This document shows, piece after piece, positions 1 through 8,318 of a stretch of DNA of 64,000 nucleotides. The first letter of the stretch is position 1, and every line of letters starts with the position of its first letter. The notes under the pieces were generated by a model that searched no databases, had not been told where the DNA came from, and saw nothing but the letters and a program-made list of their open reading frames with translations. The translations under genes and the position numbers were made by a program. The DNA comes from Roseburia lenta (GTDB lineage: Bacteria; Bacillota; Clostridia; Lachnospirales; Lachnospiraceae), in assembly GCF_014287435.1 (NCBI RefSeq), contig NZ_JACOPG010000001.1:620001-684000 (forward strand), in the 5' to 3' direction.

Positions 1-156
1 CGAACTCAGCATCGTTTCCCCATCGATGTCTGCCATCCAATCCTCTGCATGATCTTCTGCCGCCTGCACGCTTGATCCATCCATACCGGCAAATACCGAT
101 AGCGACAAGACCAGTGCCAGAGCCACTGCTCCCCATTTTCTGAAAAATCCCCTCAT
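1..156 (-). CDS. Secreted protein, N-terminal part; possibly PI-PLC X-domain
   Basis: Only the first 52 codons lie in the window; the rest runs off the left edge. An ATG at 156-154 follows a strong AGGAGG box. The product starts with a classical signal peptide: MRGFFRK, then a hydrophobic stretch ALALVLSLSVFAG, with likely cleavage after the alanines near residue 33. The mature start contains DWMADIDGETMLSS. This resembles the region just before the catalytic PGTHDS motif of bacterial phosphatidylinositol-specific phospholipase C, but that motif itself would lie outside the window. Secretion is well supported; the enzyme family is inference. Confidence 0.55.
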   Translation of the reverse strand, partial: MRGFFRKWGAVALALVLSLSVFAGMDGSSVQAAEDHAEDWMADIDGETMLSS

Positions 157-316
157 ATAAAAACCTCCTGTTATAAGCACTTCCCCCAGTGCCATTATGA
201 TAAGAATATAGTATAGCATAATCCACCGGAAAAAAAGCAAATTTTTTACTTCTTTTTCTTACTATATATTATAATAGAAAGCAGAAAAGAAAATAATACA
301 AAGAAAGGATTTTTTC

Positions 317-595
317 ATGATTGATCGTCATTCTTTATTAGCACTCAATTTTTATAAAAAGTCCCCCTTTACCGGGAGCGATGGCAATATGCGCTACCGC
401 GTGGAAAAAATAGAATTCCCCATCCCGGATACGGAGGATGAAAAAGAAGTCAAACTGCAAGCCACCATCTGGCCGGGACCTTTCGCCTTTGCTAAGACGG
501 ACGAAGAAAAAATGACACGCCAGACAGCAGACTTTTCCGAAGAAGGTCTCTGTGCTCTTGTCGACTGGCTAAACGAAAAACAACCGGAGTTTTGA
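317..595 (+). CDS. Small uncharacterised protein (92 aa)
   Basis: The gene starts with ATG after an AAAGGA box about 8 bases upstream, and a TATAAT-like -10 lies at 270-275, so it appears to be a monocistronic gene. The product is acidic and has no membrane segment or signal peptide. It includes the phrase KKSPFTGSDGNMRYR near residue 14 and ends in a short helical stretch around LCALVDWLNEK. I do not recognise a characterised family; it looks like a conserved small soluble protein of Lachnospiraceae. The stop codon lies within the loop of the terminator hairpin that follows. Confidence 0.7.
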   Translation: MIDRHSLLALNFYKKSPFTGSDGNMRYRVEKIEFPIPDTEDEKEVKLQATIWPGPFAFAKTDEEKMTRQTADFSEEGLCALVDWLNEKQPEF

Positions 596-606
596 TGCTC
601 CGGTTG
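581..606. terminator. Convergent rho-independent terminator
   Basis: The arms CAACCGGAG (581-589) and CTCCGGTTG (598-606) form a perfect 9-bp stem with an 8-base loop. On the minus strand it is followed by TTTTTCGTTT, making it a strong terminator for the hydrogenase gene. On the plus strand the T-run is weaker (TCTTTATG). The left arm encodes the last residues of the 92-aa protein. Confidence 0.85.
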
Positions 607-627
607 TCTTTATGTATTCGTTTTCTT

Positions 628-2079
628 TTATCTCTTTGCATGCATGGAAAATGCATCCATATCGTAATGATCCAGATTTTCATGGATACCACGCTCATCC
701 GCTTCGGAAAGAATCGTCTCACGGTTCTTTTTGAAAGAAGCCTGTGGACGGAAAGCACTCGGTCCGCCGACACAGCCGCCCTCACAGATCATACCCTCGA
801 TAAAGTCTTCCGGCAATCTGCCGACCTTCATCAAAAGCAATGCCTTCTTACACTCTGCGGCACCGTTACACTTGTTGACGGTCGCTGCGATCTCATCATC
901 GCTTTCTTTCAAACTCTGCAAAACTGCCTCGGTAACACCACCGGAATTTGCAAAACGCTTGCCGTAGATGGATGACTCCTGATAAGAGTTGTCGTCCTCC
1001 TCCAGTTCTACGTTTCTCGCATGCATGATGGCACGGATCTCACTGTAGGTCAGTGCATAGTCTGCATTGCCCTCAATGGCATGATCCTTGACCTCGGATT
1101 TCTTGGAGATACAAGGTCCGATAAATACGGTAACCGCATCCGGTTCTTTTGCCTTTAACATACGGGATACGGCACACATAGGTGAAATGGTCGTTGATAC
1201 ATTTTCGATCAGTTCCGGGTAATGCTTCTTTACCATGTTGACAAATGCAGGGCAGCAGGAAGTGGTCATCTTCTTGCCATTCTTGTATGCTTCTGCCCAT
1301 TCCTCTGCTTCGTAGGCTGCTGTCATATCACCGCCAAGTCCTACTTCCACAAGATCGGTAAAGCCGACTGCCTTCATGGCTTTCTTCCAACTGTTCATGG
1401 TGATATGCTCACCGAACTGTCCCTCGGTCGCCGGTGCAACCAATGCATATACCGGATGTTCTGACTTGATCGCCTTGATGACATCCACGATAAAGGTCTT
1501 GGAACCAATGGCACCAAACGGACATCTGTGAATACACAGTCCACAGCGGATACACTTTTCTTCGTTGATCACGGAAATGCCGTTCTCGTCATAACTGATG
1601 GCATCGACCGGACAGGAGAACTTACACGGACGCTTTAAGGCTGCGATCGCATGGTAAGGACAAGCCTGGGCACATTTACCACATTCCTTACACTTGGAAG
1701 CGTCAATATGGGAACGATGGCGTCCCATCTCGATCGCGCCAAAGTTACATGCGTTGATACATGCCTTTCCGATACAGTTCTGGCAGTTGTCGGTTACAAC
1801 ATAACTGGAGATCGGGCAATCTTCACATGCAGAACTGATGACCTGAACGATATTGCCGTCGTCATGCATGCCCGGTGCCTTTCCCTCTGCCAGGCGGACT
1901 CTCTGGCGGATAATTTCTCTTTCTTTATAGATACAGCAACGGAACTGCGGTGTTGGTCCCGGAATCAAAGACTGCGCAATGCCGTCCCTCTTCTCTTCCA
2001 ATTCATCTGCAAATGCTAATTTGGCTACTTCATAAAGTACATCATGTTTGATCTTAATTACATTTTCGTCAGCATACAT
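628..2079 (-). CDS. Monomeric group B [FeFe]-hydrogenase-like protein
   Basis: This 483-aa iron-sulfur protein probably catalyses H2 evolution or uptake with ferredoxin, or serves as a redox sensor. Ferredoxin-type cysteine clusters lie in the first 200 residues: CQNCIGKACINAC, CKECGKCAQACP and CIRCGLCIHRCP. The H-cluster domain follows, with the three signature loops TSCCPAF, GPCISKKSE and EGMICEGGCVGGP, so all four cluster-binding cysteines are present. The extra N-terminal clusters and the loop wording (GGP instead of GGG) fit group B rather than the classical group A CpI type. Group B enzymes are common in Lachnospiraceae, but their physiological role is poorly defined. The gene is monocistronic. 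GGAGGAA precedes the start and a Rex-like operator lies about 50 bases upstream. Confidence 0.88.
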   Translation of the reverse strand: MYADENVIKIKHDVLYEVAKLAFADELEEKRDGIAQSLIPGPTPQFRCCIYKEREIIRQRVRLAEGKAPGMHDDGNIVQVISSACEDCPISSYVVTDNCQNCIGKACINACNFGAIEMGRHRSHIDASKCKECGKCAQACPYHAIAALKRPCKFSCPVDAISYDENGISVINEEKCIRCGLCIHRCPFGAIGSKTFIVDVIKAIKSEHPVYALVAPATEGQFGEHITMNSWKKAMKAVGFTDLVEVGLGGDMTAAYEAEEWAEAYKNGKKMTTSCCPAFVNMVKKHYPELIENVSTTISPMCAVSRMLKAKEPDAVTVFIGPCISKKSEVKDHAIEGNADYALTYSEIRAIMHARNVELEEDDNSYQESSIYGKRFANSGGVTEAVLQSLKESDDEIAATVNKCNGAAECKKALLLMKVGRLPEDFIEGMICEGGCVGGPSAFRPQASFKKNRETILSEADERGIHENLDHYDMDAFSMHAKR

Positions 2080-2130
2080 TTGGTATGGTTCCTCCCTTTT
2101 TTCAATACTTGTGTGGTTGGTCTGTTACTT

Positions 2131-2148
2131 TTGTCAAAAAAATAACAA
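2131..2148 (-). promoter_or_regulatory. Rex-like operator upstream of the hydrogenase
   Basis: Read on the minus strand, the site is TTGTTATTTTTTTGACAA. The Rex consensus is TTGTTAANNNNTTAACAA, so 12 of 14 specified positions match. Rex is the NADH/NAD+-sensing repressor of fermentative and hydrogenase genes in Clostridia. The site sits just downstream of an AT-rich region with a possible -10 (TATAAG, 2150-2155), as expected for a repressor operator. Confidence 0.6.
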
Positions 2149-2224
2149 TCTTATATTGGTAATATAACACGGCTCAGGGAAACTGTCTATAAATCCACCT
2201 CATGTACTCGAAAAAGACCAACAA

Positions 2225-3928
2225 CTAACGCAGTCTCTGATTGATCTTTTGCTTGGTCTTCATATCATACATACGCCGGTCTGCCAGCATATATACTTTT
2301 TGCACGGATTCCTTTGGACACTCGCTGCTTTTTGCCACGCCATATGCTGCCTCAATATTAAAGGTCAGTTCGCTGGATCTCCGCTTCTCCAGACGCACCA
2401 TTTTATTTAAGCACTGGTCGATCAGTGGAAACTGTTCCTTGCGGACTAAGACTAAGAACTCGTCGCCGCCCATGCGGAATACCTCACCCATACCGGAAAA
2501 GGCATCCTGTAAGATGGCTGCAAATTCCTGCAAGAGTAGATCTCCCTGGACATGTCCCAGAGAATCATTGATGGTCTTTAAACCGTTGAGATCCATGTTG
2601 ATCAGGGCATACTCCGCATCTCCTGCATCTAGTTCGTCAAAGCGCTCATTGCACTTGGTACGGTTGTAAGTACCACAGAGTTCATCGTGATATGCACGGT
2701 CAGCCAGCCACTCCTGCTCTGCCTCATGTACCAGAATGCCATAGATGTAGAAGATATAACTTACGACCAGCATAACGATAAAGAGCAGGGTTCCCACCGG
2801 AATGATACTGATGGTCAGAAGTTCATTGTCCTGCATGACATATTTGTGCAGATTAAAACGAACCAGATCGATTGCCACACTCACGCACAGGATCACTACA
2901 CCGATATGTAAGGCTCTTTCCGAACGGTCACGTTTTTTTTCTTTATCATATCCGGTCAGCGCCACCAGGAATAGGGAAATGCCGCCAAAGAGGTGGAAGT
3001 ATCCCAAGAATCTCGGATAATGCTCGATATTCAAAAAGTGCAAAATAGTCGAAACTACAAAGAACAGTCCCATCAGCATAGCCGATGCATATGCCAGTTG
3101 CTGTTTCCAGACCGCCACATGCTTTCGCATTTCCGCGATCATTAAGATAAAACTGATCGGTGCCAGATACAGGGTCAGGTACTCCACCGTCGTGTTGGAA
3201 GCCAGATCGATCTTGAAGATCTCAAACACCTTCATATTGCACATGGACCAGATGCCCATCAAAAAACTAAAGATCCCGATATACAAAAGACGCACATACA
3301 ACTTGCTGTAGCAGACAGCGACCGCACTGACAATGGTCATGACTGCTCCCAATAAGATCAAAAAGATCCCCACAAAGGTACTGAGCAGATGCTGTCTTGC
3401 AAACTCCCGATAGACCTCACTGGTCGCTGTCACCGTCGGATTGGTGATATTGGTAAAAGCGTCTGGCTCACGCACATTTAAGGTAATGACAAAGTCTTTA
3501 CCGGAAACATTGTCCGGCAGGTCTATAAAATGATAGCCGCTGCCTACCACCCAGTTCTTCTCGGCATACTCCTGTCCATAATGATAGATCTGTCTACCGT
3601 CGATCTCCACATCGATCGTGGACAGATAACACAGAAATGTCATGGTCTGGTGCAGAGTCATATCCTTAGGGAAACTTCCCATCAGGACAATCTCATCCCC
3701 CACCTGTAAATGTGAGAACTTGTATGCCGCCAGTGTGTCCTCCTTCGCTAACGCTTGTCCGTTTACACTGACCTGCCAGCCCTCTGCCAGTTCCAGGATC
3801 TCCGATGATGTCGAGTTCTGGCATAGCATCCATGCAAAAAATAAAACCCAGATCAAAGTCGCCGCAGCTGACAAGAGTGCCACTATGAGTTTGAACGTTT
3901 TCTTTTTATTTTCCAGTCTTGTCCCCAT
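2225..3928 (-). CDS. Membrane diguanylate cyclase (extracytoplasmic sensor, 7TM-like, GGDEF)
   Basis: The 567-aa protein has one N-terminal membrane segment (about 14-36) and an extracytoplasmic beta-rich domain (about 45-185) of the jelly-roll type seen in 7TMR-DISM receptors. About seven membrane helices follow (190-400), then a C-terminal GGDEF domain. The active-site motif is intact (RMGGDEFLVLV), as is the substrate-binding stretch DLNGLKTINDSLGHVQGD, so it should make c-di-GMP from GTP. No RxxD inhibitory site precedes GGDEF. It probably converts an external ligand signal into c-di-GMP. It is monocistronic; the start follows an AGGGGG box. Confidence 0.88.
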   Translation of the reverse strand: MGTRLENKKKTFKLIVALLSAAATLIWVLFFAWMLCQNSTSSEILELAEGWQVSVNGQALAKEDTLAAYKFSHLQVGDEIVLMGSFPKDMTLHQTMTFLCYLSTIDVEIDGRQIYHYGQEYAEKNWVVGSGYHFIDLPDNVSGKDFVITLNVREPDAFTNITNPTVTATSEVYREFARQHLLSTFVGIFLILLGAVMTIVSAVAVCYSKLYVRLLYIGIFSFLMGIWSMCNMKVFEIFKIDLASNTTVEYLTLYLAPISFILMIAEMRKHVAVWKQQLAYASAMLMGLFFVVSTILHFLNIEHYPRFLGYFHLFGGISLFLVALTGYDKEKKRDRSERALHIGVVILCVSVAIDLVRFNLHKYVMQDNELLTISIIPVGTLLFIVMLVVSYIFYIYGILVHEAEQEWLADRAYHDELCGTYNRTKCNERFDELDAGDAEYALINMDLNGLKTINDSLGHVQGDLLLQEFAAILQDAFSGMGEVFRMGGDEFLVLVRKEQFPLIDQCLNKMVRLEKRRSSELTFNIEAAYGVAKSSECPKESVQKVYMLADRRMYDMKTKQKINQRLR

Positions 3929-3961
3929 GATACTGCCCCCTACTATTATCCTCTTAAAGGC

Positions 3962-3991
3962 ATTGTATCATATCCCTCCCCTGCGCTCCAA
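3962..3991 (-). promoter_or_regulatory. Candidate sigma-A promoter of the diguanylate cyclase
   Basis: On the minus strand: TTGGAG, an 18-base spacer, then TACAAT preceded by TGA (extended -10). It lies about 35 bases upstream of the start codon. Confidence 0.45.
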
Positions 3992-4075
3992 CAAATACGA
4001 CAATTTTTAGGCAATTTTTTATATTTCTTTCTATAAATATGATATACTCCTTGTATCAAAGCAAAGGAGCATCTC

Positions 4076-5455
4076 ATGGCAGGAAAAATAAAGAAAAAGC
4101 ACCGCGGTCTGCGCTTTTTGTGTGGTCTGATCTTATTTTTAATAGCGCTCAGTGTCATCGGCACTGTTTTTTTATTGCGCCGCAATGTCACTGCCACTTT
4201 TACTCCGGTGGACTATGCCGAGAGTAACGAAACTCTGGCAAATCCTTATACCGGCTGGTATCACACCTATGAGTATGAGATCTCCGACGAGACATCTTTT
4301 GACACATCCACCGTGGACTATGCGTTGGTTCTGGATAATTCCACACGCCTCTGTCTTGTCCGCATCAACCTCAAAAATTATGCCGCCGGTGCCATATCCG
4401 ATCATGGACTGGCTGACATCCGCGCCATTTTGAGCACCTGGGCGGCGACCGACAAGCAGATGATCCTGCGTTTCTGCTATGATACGACCGGCGACAATTC
4501 TATCAGCGAGCCTTCCGACCTGACCACCGTCTATCGCCATATGGAACAGGTGTCCGACATCATCAATGACTATGCCGCACACATCTACCAGTTGCAGGGG
4601 ATATTTGTCGGTGCGCAGGGTGAGACACTCTCATCGCCAAGTCTGACGGATGCCACCCTTGCCGACCTGACAGACTACTATGCTTCTCTAACCGACAAAT
4701 CGCTCTATCTGGGCTTGCACGATGCCGGGCAATATTTGCAGGCGATCGGACAGACCAGTGTACCACCGACCCTTTTTACTTCCGACAAGACCCTTTTCTA
4801 CCGTCTGGGACTTTTTAACGATAGCCTGACGTCTGCCCTATCAAATGCAGAGGCAGAAGCCACATCTGCGATCGCATACTTTGCCCCATGCGGCGGCTCT
4901 GTCGCGGCAGACCCTTCGCTGGCAGACGCAGCCACCGCCATCCAGATGCTTCAGGCACGCCATATTTCCTATCTGAACGCCGAGCAGACGGAAAGCACGC
5001 TGACATCCTGGAAAAGCCAGACCTACACTTCTTCCGATGCCTACAATGGTCTTACCCTGTATGATTATATGACGACCCATCTGGGTTACCGCTATGTCCT
5101 GCGGGATGCAGCCCTATCTTTTAACACCTGGAAAAACGAAAGCGGAAGTCTCACGCTTTCCATAGAAAATGTCGGTTTTTCCGTTTCTTACATGCCATAT
5201 GATGTGTGCCTGCTCATGCGCAATCAGGACACGGAAGAAATGATCACCCTTCCACTGGATACGGATAATCGCAGTTGGAATCCGCAGGAAACGACCACCT
5301 TAAAGCAGTCCCTTGCCCTGCGGGATTATGACAAAGGTACTTACAGCCTTTATCTTTTGGTACAGAATCCTTCTAGCGGAGAGGTCATCAAACTGGGAAA
5401 TACCATGCCTCTGACCTCCAACGGCTACATGATCGGAAGCCTTGTGATCGAATAA
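4076..5455 (+). CDS. Membrane-anchored DUF4832/DUF4874-like surface protein
   Basis: This 459-aa protein has a basic N-terminus and one membrane segment (about 13-36) that acts as an uncleaved anchor or signal. The extracellular part begins with NPYTGWYHTY, typical of the DUF4874 barrel, followed by an alternating beta/alpha region (SRLCLVRINL, MILRFCYD, GIFVGAQGE). The C-terminal 130 residues form a beta-sandwich like DUF4832 (LSFNTWKNESGSLTLSIENVGF). Such proteins resemble glycoside-hydrolase barrels and occur on the surface of gut Firmicutes and Bacteroidetes, but no activity is established. The E in GAQGE could be a catalytic acid; that is inference. An AAGGAG box precedes the ATG. The gene is transcribed away from its divergent neighbour. 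Confidence 0.65.
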   Translation: MAGKIKKKHRGLRFLCGLILFLIALSVIGTVFLLRRNVTATFTPVDYAESNETLANPYTGWYHTYEYEISDETSFDTSTVDYALVLDNSTRLCLVRINLKNYAAGAISDHGLADIRAILSTWAATDKQMILRFCYDTTGDNSISEPSDLTTVYRHMEQVSDIINDYAAHIYQLQGIFVGAQGETLSSPSLTDATLADLTDYYASLTDKSLYLGLHDAGQYLQAIGQTSVPPTLFTSDKTLFYRLGLFNDSLTSALSNAEAEATSAIAYFAPCGGSVAADPSLADAATAIQMLQARHISYLNAEQTESTLTSWKSQTYTSSDAYNGLTLYDYMTTHLGYRYVLRDAALSFNTWKNESGSLTLSIENVGFSVSYMPYDVCLLMRNQDTEEMITLPLDTDNRSWNPQETTTLKQSLALRDYDKGTYSLYLLVQNPSSGEVIKLGNTMPLTSNGYMIGSLVIE

Positions 5456-5490
5456 ATCAGATTTTACAGTAAAAAGTTTACAATTTATCC

Positions 5491-5519
5491 TTGACTTCAT
5501 GTGTAAAAACAGATAGAAT
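5491..5519 (+). promoter_or_regulatory. Promoter of tRNA-Leu
   Basis: TTGACT (5491-5496), a 17-base spacer and TAGAAT (5514-5519). The predicted transcript start is only a few bases before the tRNA. Confidence 0.8.
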
Positions 5520-5530
5520 ACTATTTGCGC

Positions 5531-5614
5531 GCAGGAGTGGCGGAATTGGCAGACGCGCAGGCTTCAGGTGCCTGTGGTAGCAATATCGTGTGGGTTCAAG
5601 TCCCATCTCCTGCA
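5531..5614 (+). tRNA. tRNA-Leu (anticodon CAG)
   Basis: The acceptor arms GCAGGAG and CTCCTGC pair fully. The anticodon stem CAGGC/GCCTG encloses the loop TTCAGGT, giving anticodon CAG, which reads CUG. A long variable arm marks a class II tRNA, and the T-loop GTTCAAG is present. Length is 84 nt. The 3' CCA is not encoded (TCA follows the discriminator A). It has its own promoter and terminator. Confidence 0.95.
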
Positions 5615-5620
5615 TCAAAA

Positions 5621-5646
5621 AGGAATCCTTTTCGGATTCCTTTTTT
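5621..5646. terminator. Bidirectional terminator between tRNA-Leu and the GGDEF-EAL gene
   Basis: An 8-bp stem, AGGAATCC/GGATTCCT, with a TTTTC loop. T-rich tails lie on both sides: TTTTTT on plus, and TTTTTGATG on minus. Confidence 0.9.
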
Positions 5647-5651
5647 CATTA

Positions 5652-8315
5652 TCAATATAAATATTTCTGTTCAAAATCATCTACACTAAGCGGCTTGTCA
5701 AACAGATAGCCCTGTATCAGATCCACATTCATATCCTTTAAGGCATCACACTGATTCTTGTCCTCGACACCTTCAACGCAGACATGCATATGCAAAGCAT
5801 CAGCCAGTTGGGAAACAGATTTGACAAAAGCCTCCGAAAAGACATCCTCTCCCACATCCTCAACAAAGCACTTGTCGATCTTGATCACATCGATCGGCAT
5901 ACTACGGATGTGATTCAGCGAAGAATAACCTGTTCCGAAATCGTCTAACGCAACGCGCACACCCAGTTTCTTAATCTCTCTTAAGACCTCCTGCATGCGT
6001 TTCATATCATTGATAGCAAGCCCTTCCGTCACCTCAAGTGTCAGATTAGAAGGCTGAACTTCTGTCTCTGTCAGTGCATTTTTTATCGTATCAATAATGT
6101 CATTCTGTAACAGTTGAATGACGGAAAGATTGACATTTACCTTATACTCCGGATGTCCGAAATCATTCCAGTATTTGCAGCGCTTGCAGGCTTCGATCAG
6201 GACATGATAGCCGATCTCATTGATCAGTCCCAGATACTCTGCCAAAGCGATAAATTCCGATGGCATCACAAAGCCGAGTTTCGGTGAATTCCAACGCACC
6301 AGAGCCTCCGCCCCACAGCACGGACGCTCCGGCTTGCTAATGTCAATGAGAGGCTGGTAGTAGACTTCAAACTCTTTGCAGCCCTGTTCTACCGCCTCAC
6401 GCATGCATTTTTCCATATCCAGACGTTCCACAGAACTGGTGCACTGGTTGTTGTTGTAATACTCGACACGGTTCTTTCCCTGACTTTTTGCCCAGTGCAG
6501 GGCAATATCCGCTCTCTGTAAAAGTAAGGACAGATCGATCCCATCCTTCGGGATACGCACAACGCCCATACTCATGGTGCAGTAATACTCTGTCCCCTGT
6601 AAGAGCCATGGTCTTGAAAACAGATTCTGTATATTTCGGATCATCGCATCCCTCTGTTCGATATGACGGGTTGTCACGATCACTGCAAACTCGTCGCCGC
6701 CCAAACGATAGCAGTGACCTGCCACACCATCCATATGTCCCAGAGCATCTGCCACATTCTGTAAGAGCAGGTCACCCACATGATGCCCCAGCCCGTCATT
6801 GATATGGTTAAAGTCATCCAGATCGATATAAAGGATGGCACTCTCTCCACCACTGCGCACGGTCGCATGGATCTCTTTTGTCAGATCCTCCTCAAAACGC
6901 ATACGGTTGTAAAGGCCTGTCAGATAATCTTCATTTGCCTGATGCTCAATACGTTCCTGATAGCGTTTGGTCTTGGAAATATCATAGATCGTTGCCAGAC
7001 GCACCTCTTTGCCGTCCACCCAGCCGATCTTTGAAAACGTGATCTCCAGCCACTTGTCACTGCCTGCCACCCGATACTCATGAATGCCTTCCATGCCATC
7101 CGGGGAAATGGTCAGCACTTTCTCCAGTTCGATTCGGTCTTGCTCTGTCATGCTCATTTCCTTAAAGGCATCATTGGCATATAGGATCTGTCCGGTCTTT
7201 AAGTCATTGACGCTGATGCCGCAGCCGGCATTTTCTAAGATCGCATCCAGTGCCGCATAGGAACTTGCCAATGAATTTTTTGTGATCCGTTTAACTAAGA
7301 TCGTCTGCGTAATGCGCTTGACGTCATTTAAAAAGCGCAGGTCTTCTACGCTCCATTTACGGTCTTCCTCCATCATGGTAAAGCACAGATACATACTGCA
7401 TTTGCCATTGACATTCAAAGGCAGAAATACGCCACAGCGGATCTCATACCTGGTAAAATAGTCTAAAAATGGCTTTGGCATAATCGTCTCTGACGAGATC
7501 GTGTACGGGCGTCCTGTCATAAAAGGTACTTCTGCCAGCGGCAGGCTGCCGTAAGTCCGCATATGCTCATGTTCCGGCTTATCTGCCCATTCACAGATCA
7601 TCTCTACATGTTCTTCGTCCACCTGCAATTTCAAAAGACTGCCATTGGACAGATGCATATAAGTTCCCACGCGCTCCAATATATCTTCCATGATCTGTGC
7701 AAAAGTGACATCCGATTCCATCATCTTTAAGATCTCGGTCAGCACCTCTGTCTTTTGCAAAAGATACTCCATGTGCTTTTCGTTTGCTTCTAACTGGGCG
7801 ATCTCCTCTGCCTGCGCAGCCAGATGGATCTTGCTGGAAAAATAATTTTTTGTCAGCACATCCAAAAGTGCCACCGCCGCATCAAAGGCTTTTGTCGTTG
7901 TTTTACGCATGATCTGCGGCACCTGATCCTCCGGTCTGATGCATTCCGCGTCGATAGCAACCAGTACCCACGCACCGTCAAATCTGCCATCCTCGTCACG
8001 GATGGCGATTCCACGCAACTGCACACATGGCATACTGGATTCGACCGCGATCACATCTTCTCCCCCTACATCCGAAAAACTGGCGATCAGATTTCGCTGC
8101 GTTGCCACCGGAAACACGCGGTCAATAAAGTTCTGCTCTTCCTTTGTACCAGAAAAAGATGTCAGCCGGCGCATGTTTCTGCTGACGCATACGCAATAGA
8201 CACCCTGTGTCTGACAAAACTGATCCTGCATTGCCTGCATCTGTTCCTGATCCAGACAATTCATGACATCTTTCTTTTGTAAGTCTTGTTCCTGTCCCTC
8301 ATGATCTGTATACAT
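5652..8315 (-). CDS. GAF-PAS-GGDEF-EAL c-di-GMP signalling protein
   Basis: This 887-aa cytosolic protein has no membrane segment. Order: a GAF-like N-terminal sensor (about 25-130), a helical linker, a second GAF-like domain (about 190-340), PAS (about 355-455), GGDEF (about 470-620) and EAL (about 640-885). The cyclase motif is intact (YRLGGDEFAVI). The phosphodiesterase residues are also present: AEALVRW, VNLSV, LEVTEG, DDFGTGYSS, IKIDK, CVEGVED and IQGYLF. It may therefore make or degrade c-di-GMP depending on the ligands of its sensor domains. No RxxD site is seen. It is the last gene of a tight operon, starting 3 bases after the upstream stop, so its expression is tied to the methylase-like gene. 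Confidence 0.92.
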   Translation of the reverse strand: MYTDHEGQEQDLQKKDVMNCLDQEQMQAMQDQFCQTQGVYCVCVSRNMRRLTSFSGTKEEQNFIDRVFPVATQRNLIASFSDVGGEDVIAVESSMPCVQLRGIAIRDEDGRFDGAWVLVAIDAECIRPEDQVPQIMRKTTTKAFDAAVALLDVLTKNYFSSKIHLAAQAEEIAQLEANEKHMEYLLQKTEVLTEILKMMESDVTFAQIMEDILERVGTYMHLSNGSLLKLQVDEEHVEMICEWADKPEHEHMRTYGSLPLAEVPFMTGRPYTISSETIMPKPFLDYFTRYEIRCGVFLPLNVNGKCSMYLCFTMMEEDRKWSVEDLRFLNDVKRITQTILVKRITKNSLASSYAALDAILENAGCGISVNDLKTGQILYANDAFKEMSMTEQDRIELEKVLTISPDGMEGIHEYRVAGSDKWLEITFSKIGWVDGKEVRLATIYDISKTKRYQERIEHQANEDYLTGLYNRMRFEEDLTKEIHATVRSGGESAILYIDLDDFNHINDGLGHHVGDLLLQNVADALGHMDGVAGHCYRLGGDEFAVIVTTRHIEQRDAMIRNIQNLFSRPWLLQGTEYYCTMSMGVVRIPKDGIDLSLLLQRADIALHWAKSQGKNRVEYYNNNQCTSSVERLDMEKCMREAVEQGCKEFEVYYQPLIDISKPERPCCGAEALVRWNSPKLGFVMPSEFIALAEYLGLINEIGYHVLIEACKRCKYWNDFGHPEYKVNVNLSVIQLLQNDIIDTIKNALTETEVQPSNLTLEVTEGLAINDMKRMQEVLREIKKLGVRVALDDFGTGYSSLNHIRSMPIDVIKIDKCFVEDVGEDVFSEAFVKSVSQLADALHMHVCVEGVEDKNQCDALKDMNVDLIQGYLFDKPLSVDDFEQKYLY

Positions 8316-8318
8316 ACC

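Noticed and set aside
592..975. Plus-strand ORF of 127 codons opposite the hydrogenase
   Set aside because: It lies antisense to a gene with clear family motifs and has no ribosome binding site.
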